Below the pieces are notes generated by a model, which worked only from the letters and a program-made list of their open reading frames with translations, was not told where the DNA came from and searched no databases. Made by a program: the position numbers and the translations under genes. 63,566 bases of DNA from NCBI GenBank assembly GCA_020072805.1, contig JAIQGC010000013.1:1-63566 (forward strand). Direction: 5' to 3'. This DNA comes from Terriglobia bacterium. Lineage in GTDB: Bacteria; Acidobacteriota; Terriglobia; Acidiferrales; UBA7541. Shown here in pieces: positions 9,957 through 17,545 of the stretch; position 1 is the stretch's first letter; each line of letters starts with the position of its first letter.

Positions 9957-10667
9957 TCACGCCGTGGCCTTCGCCGCGCCCAGCAGCGTTTCGACCAGGG
10001 AGCGGAATATCACCAAGCCGTCGGCGGAATCGAGGGCGGCTTCGACGGCGCGTTCCGGGTGGGGCATGAGGCCGGCGACGTTGCGCGCGCGGTTGCAGAT
10101 GCCGGCGATGTTGTTCATGGCGCCATTGGGATTGCCGGCGGCATCGTTGGTTCCGTCGGGCGTGGTGTAGCGGAAAATTACCTGGCGGTTGCTTTCGAGT
10201 CCGGCGAGCGTCGCCGGGTCGCAGGTGTAGCAGCCGTCGGAATGGGCGATGGGCGCCTGGATGATCTGGCCCTTTTGCGCGGCGCAGGTGAAGGGCGTGT
10301 CGGTCTGCGCCACGCGGAAGTGCACGGGGCGGCAGATGAAGCGCAAGCCGGAGTTGCGGATGAGCGCGCCGGGGAGCAGGCCGGCTTCGCAAAGAATCTG
10401 GAAGCCGTTGCAGATGCCCAGGACGAGGCCGCCGGCGTTGGCGAATTTTTCCACGGACTTCATCACGGGAGAAAAGCGGGCGATGGCCCCGGTGCGCAGG
10501 TAGTCGCCGTAGGAGAAGCCACCGGGGAGAATGACGGCGTCGCATCCGGCGAGATTTTCGGACTGGTGCCAGATGAATTCGACGGGCTGGTTCAGGACGC
10601 TGCTGATCGCGTAAAACGCGTCGTGGTCGCAATTGGACCCGGGGAAGACGACGACTCCAAATTTCAT
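9957..10667 (-). CDS. purQ: Phosphoribosylformylglycinamidine synthase, glutaminase (PurQ) subunit
   Basis: Class I glutamine amidotransferase that supplies ammonia to PurL. The 236-aa product has the start [17 protein letters not shown], the nucleophile Cys in GICNGFQIL and the His-Glu pair in PHPERAVE near the end, completing the triad. It is slightly longer than the usual 220-230 aa because of an insertion around [17 protein letters not shown]. It is the first purine gene of the minus-strand run, 66 bp downstream of the SPFH gene. Confidence 0.97.
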   Translation of the reverse strand: MKFGVVVFPGSNCDHDAFYAISSVLNQPVEFIWHQSENLAGCDAVILPGGFSYGDYLRTGAIARFSPVMKSVEKFANAGGLVLGICNGFQILCEAGLLPGALIRNSGLRFICRPVHFRVAQTDTPFTCAAQKGQIIQAPIAHSDGCYTCDPATLAGLESNRQVIFRYTTPDGTNDAAGNPNGAMNNIAGICNRARNVAGLMPHPERAVEAALDSADGLVIFRSLVETLLGAAKATA

Positions 10668-10733
10668 GCGCTGGCGGCTCCCTGCTGCGTTCTGGGAAAT
10701 TCCATCTTATCACAGCAGCGGGAAACGCGGCGG

Positions 10734-11654
10734 CTACTTCCTGGACGCGGAGGAATCCGCCAGCGGGGGCGCGGGATTGAGCTGCGCCGGCAGGATGCCG
10801 TCGAGGCCAAGGACGTTCAAGAGGCTGGAGTTCGAGGGGACAATGTATTTGGTATTTTGCGCCAGGGTGTTGTTGAGAACTTCGAGGCGGCGCATCATTT
10901 CAGCGCGCTCCTTGAAGTAGGTTTCGGCGGCGGTGGAGACCATCTTGACGGCTTCGGCTTCGGCATTGGCGCGGGTGATGCGCGCCTGGGCGTCACCTTC
11001 GGCCTTGAGGATTTCGGACTGCTTGAAGCCTTCGGCGGCGAGGATCTGGGCCTGCTTGACGCCCTCGGCTTCGAGGATGGCGGCGCGTTTGTCGCGCTCC
11101 GCCTTCATCTGCCGGGACATGGCATCGGTGATGTCGCGCGGCGGCTGGATCTTCTGCACCTCGACGCGGGTGGCCTTCACGCCCCAGGCATTGGTGGCTT
11201 CGTCCAGCACCTCGCGCAGATTGCTGTTGATCATGTCGCGGGCCACGAGAGTTTCGTCGAGAGTGCGGTCCCCGATGAGGTTGCGCAAGTTGGTCTGGGC
11301 CAGGGTGGTGCAGGCGTAGCCGAAATTCTGGACTTCGAACTGGGACTTCACCGGGTCGATGACCTTGTAATAGACCACCGCGTCCACTTCGACGGTAACG
11401 TTGTCCTTGGTGATGACCTGCTGCGGGGGAACGTTGATGACCTGCTCGCGCATGTCCACGCTGATCAGGTCGTCCACAAAGGGCAGGATGAAGGTCAGGC
11501 CGGAGGAGGCCATGGCGTGGTACTTGCCGAGGCGCATGACCAGCCCTTTTTCGTACTGCTTGACGATGCGGCCTGCCTTGGCCAGGGTGACCAGGGCGAA
11601 GAAGGCGAACACAAAAAGCAGCACCGGAATAAAAACAGAAGTCGCGTCCTGCAT
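10734..11654 (-). CDS. SPFH/Band 7 family membrane protein (QmcA/stomatin-like)
   Basis: A 306-aa protein: an N-terminal membrane anchor (about 5-25), the Band 7/SPFH domain (about 25-190; GLVMRLGKYHAMASSGLTFI, YYKVIDPVKS, LGLRD-equivalent RVEVQKIQPPRDI), a long Ala/Glu-rich helix (about 190-255; KAEGDAQARITRANAEAEA), and a short hydrophilic tail. Family members assemble into ring-shaped membrane scaffolds and often pair with NfeD proteins and FtsH. Start ATG 11654 has GTGAGG upstream and lies 2 nt after the nfeD stop, so it is tightly coupled to nfeD. Confidence 0.9.
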   Translation of the reverse strand: MQDATSVFIPVLLFVFAFFALVTLAKAGRIVKQYEKGLVMRLGKYHAMASSGLTFILPFVDDLISVDMREQVINVPPQQVITKDNVTVEVDAVVYYKVIDPVKSQFEVQNFGYACTTLAQTNLRNLIGDRTLDETLVARDMINSNLREVLDEATNAWGVKATRVEVQKIQPPRDITDAMSRQMKAERDKRAAILEAEGVKQAQILAAEGFKQSEILKAEGDAQARITRANAEAEAVKMVSTAAETYFKERAEMMRRLEVLNNTLAQNTKYIVPSNSSLLNVLGLDGILPAQLNPAPPLADSSASRK

Positions 11655-11656
11655 GG

Positions 11657-12097
11657 TTACCTCACTTTGAGAGTTACGCCTTCTACGGAATCCACGATTA
11701 CCCTTGCGCCCGGTTCGCGGGGAGCATCTTCGGTTTGGAGCAGCTCCGCGCGCCATACCTCGTCGCCCAGCTTTACCTGGCCGGGATCGAGGGGAGCGAT
11801 GCGCTTGATCACCAGAGCGGTCTTGCCCACCACGGCGTCCACATTCATCGCGTGTGTTTTAGAGGTGAGCTTGGAGCGCAGCCAGCGGCGCAGAAAGGCC
11901 AAATAGGCGAACCCCAGCACGCCCGCGGCGATCAATCCCGTATTTCCAGAGTGAAAAAGAAGTCCGATGGCTCCGCCGGCCGCCAGAGAGCAGCCGATAA
12001 GCGCCAGGTCGAAGCCCGTCGCCGCGCCCATGGCCAACTCGGCGATCACACACACCAAGCCGCCGATCAACAGCAGCCAGTTTACCCAGGTCCCCAC
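11657..12097 (-). CDS. NfeD-like membrane protein (short form)
   Basis: A 146-aa protein with three to four membrane segments (about 3-75) followed by a soluble C-terminal OB-fold-like domain (about 85-146; AVVGKTALVIKRIAPLDPGQVKLGDEVWRA split by the usual Gly-containing turns). GTG 12097 is chosen as start because AGGAGG lies 7 nt upstream; the earlier ATG at 12133 has no such signal. Short NfeD proteins are partners of the SPFH protein encoded immediately downstream (2-nt gap) and modulate its membrane assembly. Here it lacks the long-form N-terminal ClpP-class serine protease domain. Confidence 0.85.
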   Translation of the reverse strand: MGTWVNWLLLIGGLVCVIAELAMGAATGFDLALIGCSLAAGGAIGLLFHSGNTGLIAAGVLGFAYLAFLRRWLRSKLTSKTHAMNVDAVVGKTALVIKRIAPLDPGQVKLGDEVWRAELLQTEDAPREPGARVIVDSVEGVTLKVR

Positions 12098-12195
12098 GGC
12101 TTTGCCTCCTGCACGTACCGGGGACGATAACACCCTAGCCGGAGCGGTTCAATGAGAAAGGCGGAAGAGGCTGTTCGGAGCGGCAGCGCCGCGAA

Positions 12196-13725
12196 TCAGC
12201 GGCGGCGGGATTTCTTTACGCGGCGTAATTTTGATTTTGTGCGAATGCGGGTGGGTTTTTTCTTTGGGCGGGCAATTCTTTTCTGGGGGCGCGCTGTTTT
12301 TTTCCTGAGACGGGCGGGCTTCTTCTTGGGTCTATCGGCCGCGGCGAGTGCGCGGCGTTTTTGGGCGGCCCAGCCGGGCTTGTTAACCTGGCGGCCGCGG
12401 GCGATGCCCAGGGCGTCAGGGGGGACATTTTCGGTGATGGTGGAGCCAGCGGCAACGTAGGCGCCATCGCCGATGCGCACGGGGGCAACGAGAGCGGAAT
12501 CGCTGCCGATGAAGACACGGTTGCCGATGGTAGTGGGGTGTTTGTGGAAGCCATCGTAGTTGCAGGTGATGGTGCCGGCGCCGATGTTGGCTTTGGCGCC
12601 GATTTTCGCGTCACCGAGATAGGTGAGGTGCATGGATTTCGTGCCTTCACCGACCACGGACTTCTTCAGCTCGACGAAGTTGCCGATGCGCGCGCCGCCC
12701 TTGACGTGCGAATGGCCGCGCAGTCGGGCAAAGGGGCCGATGATGACGTCGGCATCGAGACGGCTCTCGGAGACGACGCAATGCTGCTCGACGGTGACGC
12801 CGTCGGCGAGAAGGGCGTCGTGCAGGACGCTGCCGGTGCGGATGGTGCAGCGCGCGCCGAGTCTTGTTTTCCCCAGAAGCTGTACACATGGTTCGATGAC
12901 GGTGTCTTCACCGGCGGTGACTTCGGGGTCGATGGTGACGGTTTCGGGGAGCTGAATGGTGACGCCGGCATTCATCAATTCCAGGCGCTTGCGCTCACGG
13001 AAGATGCGGTCCACGGCGGCGAGGTCGGCGCGGGTGTTGCAGCCGAGGACTTCGCGGGAGTCGGCGGCCACCTGGGCGAGGACGGTATCACCCTGGGCGC
13101 TGAGTAGGGCCACGGCGTCGGTGAGGTAGAGTTCGTGATGCTTGTTGTCGGGCTTGACCTGGGCGAGGGCGGGCCAGAGTTTATCCAGGGAGAAGCAGTA
13201 GATGGCGGAGTTGATTTCGTTGAGGGGGCGCTGCTCTTCGGTGAGCTTGGACTCCTCGACGATGGCGGCGACGGTGGAAGCGGAGCGGCGCACGATGCGG
13301 CCGTAGCCGGAGGGGTCCTCGAGGACGGCGGTGAGAATGGTGGCGGCGGCTTGCCCGGCGCGGTGCGCGGCGAGCATGGCACGCAGGGTTTCGGTGCGGA
13401 CGAGGGGAGCGTCACCGGGGAGGACCAGAGCGATTTTGGCGCCGGCGAGGGCGCGCTTGGCAACGAGCATGGCGTGGCCCGTGCCGCGCTGCGGCAGCTG
13501 CAGGACGGTTTCCGCGCGGAGCGGGGCGACCGCAGCAGTGACTTGCTCGGCTTGATGGCCGACGACCACGCAGATTTTCCTCGCGCCCAGGGGCTGGCAG
13601 GCGCGCACCACGTGTTCCACGAGGGGACGGCCGCCGGCGCGATGGAGGACTTTGGCCAGGCTGGATTTGAGCCGGGTGCCCTTGCCCGCGGCGAGGATTA
13701 CTACGACAAGATCCGAAGCGGCCAT
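12196..13725 (-). CDS. glmU: Bifunctional UDP-GlcNAc pyrophosphorylase / GlcN-1-P acetyltransferase with basic tail
   Basis: Makes UDP-GlcNAc for peptidoglycan and lipid A. The N-terminal uridyltransferase domain (about 1-230) has LAAGKGTRLKSSLAKVLH. The C-terminal left-handed beta-helix acetyltransferase (about 250-450) contains hexapeptide repeats with LGDAKIGAKANIGAGTITCN and the CoA region GSDSALVAPVRIGDGAYVAA. At 509 aa it is about 50 residues longer than usual: the last ~55 residues (KKKPARLRKKTARPQKRIA and onward to KKSRRR) are almost entirely Lys, Arg, Pro, Ala and Thr. The gene lies 113 bp downstream of lpxC, giving a pathway-related pair. Confidence 0.96.
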   Translation of the reverse strand: MAASDLVVVILAAGKGTRLKSSLAKVLHRAGGRPLVEHVVRACQPLGARKICVVVGHQAEQVTAAVAPLRAETVLQLPQRGTGHAMLVAKRALAGAKIALVLPGDAPLVRTETLRAMLAAHRAGQAAATILTAVLEDPSGYGRIVRRSASTVAAIVEESKLTEEQRPLNEINSAIYCFSLDKLWPALAQVKPDNKHHELYLTDAVALLSAQGDTVLAQVAADSREVLGCNTRADLAAVDRIFRERKRLELMNAGVTIQLPETVTIDPEVTAGEDTVIEPCVQLLGKTRLGARCTIRTGSVLHDALLADGVTVEQHCVVSESRLDADVIIGPFARLRGHSHVKGGARIGNFVELKKSVVGEGTKSMHLTYLGDAKIGAKANIGAGTITCNYDGFHKHPTTIGNRVFIGSDSALVAPVRIGDGAYVAAGSTITENVPPDALGIARGRQVNKPGWAAQKRRALAAADRPKKKPARLRKKTARPQKRIARPKKKPTRIRTKSKLRRVKKSRRR

Positions 13726-13838
13726 CAGAAGACCTCGCAGCTGAATTTGTGCCGGGCGCCGATTACATCATCCCACTGGCATTCTGCGCGAGGCACGGGG
13801 GTCTTGGCAATGAGCGGCAAAAGGTTTGGCGCGGGAAG

Positions 13839-14783
13839 CTAATCAGCGGCAGGGACAGGCTGCGGATGGAGGGCGGGGGCATGGCCGGCGGAGTGGGAGG
13901 GAACGGCGGGGAGCGGTTCGGTGGTTGTGGTCCAAGCCGCGGGGTCGGCGAGGAGTCGGCTAACGAGCTGGGTGTGCATGGCGTGGCCCCCGCGATAGGC
14001 TTCCACGCGAGCGAGCAGGGGGAGGCCGACCAGGGCGAGATCGCCGATGAGGTCGAGGGCTTTGTGGCGGCCAAATTCATCGGGAAAGCGCAGGGGGCCG
14101 TTCATCACGCCGTCGGCGGTAAGAACGATGGCGTTCTCGAGGGAACCGCCGCGGATGAGGCCCATTTTCTTCAGCGGCTCGATATCGCGTTCGAAACAGA
14201 AGGTGCGCGCGCGGGAAAGACGCTCGCGGAAGGAGGCGGGAGTAACGGTTAGTTCCACGGCTTGCGGGCCCACCAGAGGATGGGGAAAATCCACGAAGCA
14301 GCGCAGATGGAATTCATCGGCGGGATAAATTCCAATGCGGCGCACCAGGCCGGGTTCGTGCGGGTCGGGCTCCTGCAGTTCGATGGGTTTCAGGACCTTG
14401 AGGTAGCGGCGCTTCCTGCGGAGCTGGCGGATTCCGGCGCGGTCGAGCATTTCCATGAACGGCTCGGCGGAACCATCGAGGATGGGAATTTCGATGGCGT
14501 CAATGTCCACATAGACGTTATCAATGCCGCTGGAATAAAGCGCGGCGAGAACGTGTTCGGTGGTGGAGAGCAGCACGCCCTGTTTCATCAGGCTGGTGGC
14601 GTAGCTGACGCGCGCGACGTTCTGGCCGCGGGCCTCGATGGGGAAATTGTCCAGATCGGTGCGGCGAAAAAGAATTCCGGTGTCGGCGGGCGCGGGCGTG
14701 AGACGAAGATTTCCGGCAACGCCAGTATGCAGGCCGATGCCGGAGGTTTCCACGGAGCGCGAAATGGTGGTCTGAAAAATCAT
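13839..14783 (-). CDS. lpxC: UDP-3-O-acyl-N-acetylglucosamine deacetylase
   Basis: Zinc-dependent committed step of lipid A synthesis, showing that the organism makes lipopolysaccharide. The 314-aa product has zinc ligands His77 (TTEHVLAAL), His240 and Asp244 (RHKALDLIGD) and the catalytic His267 (GGHAMHTQL). The first ~280 residues cover the usual enzyme; the last ~30 are a Pro/His/Thr/Ala-rich extension (AWTTTTEPLPAVPSHSAGH) not needed for the fold. Start ATG 14783 faces an AT-rich divergent intergenic region. Confidence 0.97.
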   Translation of the reverse strand: MIFQTTISRSVETSGIGLHTGVAGNLRLTPAPADTGILFRRTDLDNFPIEARGQNVARVSYATSLMKQGVLLSTTEHVLAALYSSGIDNVYVDIDAIEIPILDGSAEPFMEMLDRAGIRQLRRKRRYLKVLKPIELQEPDPHEPGLVRRIGIYPADEFHLRCFVDFPHPLVGPQAVELTVTPASFRERLSRARTFCFERDIEPLKKMGLIRGGSLENAIVLTADGVMNGPLRFPDEFGRHKALDLIGDLALVGLPLLARVEAYRGGHAMHTQLVSRLLADPAAWTTTTEPLPAVPSHSAGHAPALHPQPVPAAD

Positions 14784-14885
14784 GGGCGCAGAAGAATTTT
14801 AGCAATTGCGAGGCTGCCAAATAAACAGATTTCTCGTTTATTTTCATGTATATATAGGTCACAAAAAATGCTAAATCGGCGGTGT

Positions 14886-14903
14886 TGTTGTAAAAATACA
14901 ACA
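14886..14903. promoter_or_regulatory. Perfect 7-bp inverted repeat, candidate operator
   Basis: TGTTGTA (14886-14892) and TACAACA (14897-14903) form a perfect dyad around four A residues, about 100 bp upstream of the lpxC start and about 205 bp upstream of the S41 start. Its symmetry suits a dimeric DNA-binding protein; the regulator is unknown. Confidence 0.45.
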
Positions 14904-15068
14904 TTCGACCATAATACCGTGTCTTCTGCCCACACTTCAGGCTTCTCTTTTCAATCGGATGGGGTGTTTCAATTATTCAGTGATTTCTTGCCCGGTGCGG
15001 AGCAAGGTTCCAGGGACATGTCGTATGGCCGCATTCGGCTGTCGAAGCGCGTCATTGGCCGGGGAAGG

Positions 15069-15077
15069 TGATATACT
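15069..15077 (+). promoter_or_regulatory. Extended -10 promoter element for the S41-like gene
   Basis: TGATATACT matches the extended -10 (TGnTATAAT) with one mismatch and lies 31 bp upstream of ATG 15108. No convincing -35 is seen at 17-bp spacing, as expected for extended -10 promoters. Confidence 0.45.
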
Positions 15078-15107
15078 TTTTCTTTAGGAGCGACGAACGG
15101 AAAACGC

Positions 15108-16508
15108 ATGAACCGAATTACACAAGCAGGACTGGTCATTCTATCCATACTTGTTTTTGGCTACGTGGGACTGGGCCACGTGCTGGGAAAGACGGGCGAC
15201 GAGAAGGCCTATCACTCGCTGATCGTCTACGGCGAAGTCCTGCAGAAGATTCAGCAGGATTACGTGGACGAGCCCAATATGCATCAGGTGACGGCGGGCT
15301 CGCTGCACGGCCTGCTGGAGTCGCTGGATGCGCAGTCGAGTTATCTCACGCCGCGGGAATACGCCGAGTACAAACAAAAGATGGAGAACCCGGCGGGCGG
15401 GGAAATCGGAGTGACGCTGACCAAGCGTTACGGATACATCGTGGTGCTTTCGGTTCTGCCGGAGAGCGCGGCGCACAAGGCCGGGCTGCATTCCGGGGAC
15501 ATTCTGGAAGCGATCGGCGGGTTCACCACGCGGAATATGTCGGTGGGGCAGGCCATGAACCTGCTGGCCGGGGCGGCCGGAACGGGGATCAAGCTGGCGG
15601 TGATTTCCGGCGGACGAACGGCGCCGCAGGAAATGGAAATCGTGCGGGAGAAGCTGGTCCCGCAGAAAATGCAGAGCGCGAAGTTCGAGCCGGACACGCT
15701 GGTGCTGCGGCTGCCGTCGCTGAACGCGGGGCGCGCGGCGGAAGTGCGCGAGCGGCTGGCGCAGGCGGAGAAGCAGGGGATCCGCAAGGTGATCGTGGAC
15801 GTGCGCGATTGCGGGCGCGGCGAAGTTCCCGAAGCGGTGGCGCTGGCGCGGCTTTTCCTTTCTTCGGGCACGGTGGCGGCGCTGGAGGGGCAGACGGTTT
15901 CGAAACAGGTCCTGGCGGCGGAACCGGCGCAGGTGGCGTGGAAGCATGCGGTCTCCGTGCTGATTTCGACGACGACCTCGGGAGCGGCGGAAGTATTCGC
16001 CTCGGCGATGGTCAGCAATCATCGCGGGGATGTGGTGGGCGAGCGCAGTTACGGGCTGGCCTCGGAGCAGAAACTGATTCCGCTGGAGGACGGCGCGGCG
16101 GTCATCCTGACGGTGGCCAACTACATCGGGCCGGAGGGCAAGCCAATTCTGGAGCAGGGCGTGACGCCGACCGAAGTGGTGCGCGCGGCGGCAACCGCGG
16201 CGGCCAGCGAGGATGTCGGCGAGGATGAGGAGTCCGGCGAACCCGCGGCGGCGGCCAAGGAAGCGCCCGCGGCGCCGCAGCCCGCGCCGCTTGGACCGCG
16301 AAATTCGCGGACTACAGCAAGCAGTACCCCGGCCTCGCCGCGCAGCCAGGCCATCGTAGAAGCGCTTGCCCGCGTTGCGAACTTTCCCGAAGACAACTCA
16401 GTCAAAGTGGCTGCGGCGCGGCCTGGCTTGGGGTGCGCTCGCCGTCGCTCTCCTGGCCGCGGGCTGCAAGAAAGAGGCGGAGCGGCCTCCCGCTGCGCAG
16501 GTGCATAA
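15108..16508 (+). CDS. S41 (C-terminal processing) protease homologue lacking the catalytic Ser/Lys
   Basis: A 466-aa exported protein: an N-terminal signal/anchor (about 5-27), an S41 N-terminal segment (YDFL-like IQQDYVDEPN), a PDZ domain (about 100-185; EIGVTLTKRYGYIVVLSV, KAGLHSGDILEAIGG) and the S41 domain (about 195-360; DVRDCGRGEVPEAVALARLF). In active CtpA-type enzymes the block reads SASASE and, 25 residues on, FGKG. Here it is TTTSGAAE with Gly292 at the Ser position and SYGLAS with Leu317 at the Lys position, so the dyad appears lost. The Ala/Pro-rich C terminus overlaps the next gene by about 140 nt. A non-proteolytic scaffold role is inferred. Confidence 0.88.
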   Translation: MNRITQAGLVILSILVFGYVGLGHVLGKTGDEKAYHSLIVYGEVLQKIQQDYVDEPNMHQVTAGSLHGLLESLDAQSSYLTPREYAEYKQKMENPAGGEIGVTLTKRYGYIVVLSVLPESAAHKAGLHSGDILEAIGGFTTRNMSVGQAMNLLAGAAGTGIKLAVISGGRTAPQEMEIVREKLVPQKMQSAKFEPDTLVLRLPSLNAGRAAEVRERLAQAEKQGIRKVIVDVRDCGRGEVPEAVALARLFLSSGTVAALEGQTVSKQVLAAEPAQVAWKHAVSVLISTTTSGAAEVFASAMVSNHRGDVVGERSYGLASEQKLIPLEDGAAVILTVANYIGPEGKPILEQGVTPTEVVRAAATAAASEDVGEDEESGEPAAAAKEAPAAPQPAPLGPRNSRTTASSTPASPRSQAIVEALARVANFPEDNSVKVAAARPGLGCARRRSPGRGLQERGGAASRCAGA

Positions 16509-17535
16509 GATCACGCGTGAGCTTACGACAGCGGCAGCCGGAGCGGCCGGAGCTGATGCGCGGGTGCGCAGCGAACTGCGCTATGGCGACACGCGGGTGG
16601 ATTCGGCGGATCACCTCTACGTCACGGTGCGCGCGAGCGGGAACGAAGCGGGGCGGCGCGCAGCTCTGGCGAATCTGCTGCAAACGCTGGGCGCGGTGGC
16701 CACGCGCAATGGACTGACGCAGGATGCCGCCGTGGAAAGCGGCGGGCTGCTGCGCTTCAGTTACCGCCGCGGCGGAGTGGTCACCCATACAATCCACCTG
16801 GTTTCGCCGATTGCCGTGCGAGCCGCGGCGCCGGCTGCGGGCTCATCCGCCGGCGCGCGCGGGCCGGATAAGTCCCCTGCGCGGCTGGCTATCATTCTGG
16901 ACGATTTGGGAGGCGACCGCGCAGCGGCCGACGCGGTCTTCGCGCTGCGCTACCCTCTGACGCTTTCGGTGCTGCCCGGGCATCCCCATTCGGCGGAGAT
17001 CGCCGAAGAAGCCTATGCGCACGGTTATCAAGTGATGTTGCACCTGCCCATGCAATCCGTGGCCGGGGAAAAGGCCGAAGCGGCGGAACTGCACCCGGGG
17101 CTGGCGCCCGGTGAAGTGGCCTCGCTGGTCACGCAGATGCTGGATTCGATTCCGCACGTGGCCGGGGTGAACAATCATCAGGGGTCGCAGGCCACCGCCA
17201 ACACGGAGTTAATGTCCGCGCTGATGCCGGTGCTGCGCGAACGGGGGCTCTTCTACATTGACAGCCGCACGACGGCGGCGACCGTGGCCTTTGCCTCGGC
17301 GCAGCACGCGGGAGTGCCGGCGGGATTCCGAAACGTTCCCTTTCTAGATGATGTGGCCGAGGTGGACGCAGTGCGGCGGCAATTGACGCTGGCCATCGAC
17401 GGCGCGAAGCAGAAGGGCGAGGCCATCGCCATCGGACACCCGCATGCGGCAACGCTGCGGGCACTGGGCGAGATCTTGCCGGAACTGGAAGCGCAGGGAG
17501 TGCGGCTGGTCTACGCCTCCGAACTGGTTCACTGA
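16366..17535 (+). CDS. Divergent polysaccharide deacetylase lipoprotein (YibQ-like)
   Basis: The 389-aa product has a lipoprotein signal peptide (WGALAVALLAAGC, Cys about residue 34), a linker and an N-terminal domain (about 60-150), then a divergent polysaccharide deacetylase domain (about 160-389). Segments LAIILDDLGGDRAAAD, LSVLPGHPHS, VMLHLPMQS, GVNNHQGSQATA and FYIDSRTT match the YibQ/DUF610 family. In-frame upstream TAG at 16357 limits the start to TTG 16366 or TTG 16375. It overlaps the end of the S41 gene in another frame. YibQ-type genes commonly accompany envC/ctpA-like genes, so a cell-wall remodelling role in the periplasm is likely. Confidence 0.85.
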   Translation: MPALRTFPKTTQSKWLRRGLAWGALAVALLAAGCKKEAERPPAAQVHKITRELTTAAAGAAGADARVRSELRYGDTRVDSADHLYVTVRASGNEAGRRAALANLLQTLGAVATRNGLTQDAAVESGGLLRFSYRRGGVVTHTIHLVSPIAVRAAAPAAGSSAGARGPDKSPARLAIILDDLGGDRAAADAVFALRYPLTLSVLPGHPHSAEIAEEAYAHGYQVMLHLPMQSVAGEKAEAAELHPGLAPGEVASLVTQMLDSIPHVAGVNNHQGSQATANTELMSALMPVLRERGLFYIDSRTTAATVAFASAQHAGVPAGFRNVPFLDDVAEVDAVRRQLTLAIDGAKQKGEAIAIGHPHAATLRALGEILPELEAQGVRLVYASELVH

Positions 17536-17545
17536 AGAAAATCGC

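Larger units (their letters stand above)
14784..15107. promoter_or_regulatory. Divergent AT-rich regulatory region between lpxC and the S41 gene
   Basis: 324 bp without a supported gene. The lpxC-proximal half is clearly AT-richer than the flanks. It holds a TGTTGTA-4-TACAACA inverted repeat at 14886-14903, well placed to act as an operator. On the S41 side there is an extended -10 (see separate entry). No riboswitch or tRNA was recognised. Confidence 0.6.

Noticed and set aside
8068-10170. A 700-codon plus-strand frame antisense to purL and the 118-aa gene
   Set aside because: It crosses three real genes on the other strand and has the same low-complexity composition as other antisense shadows.
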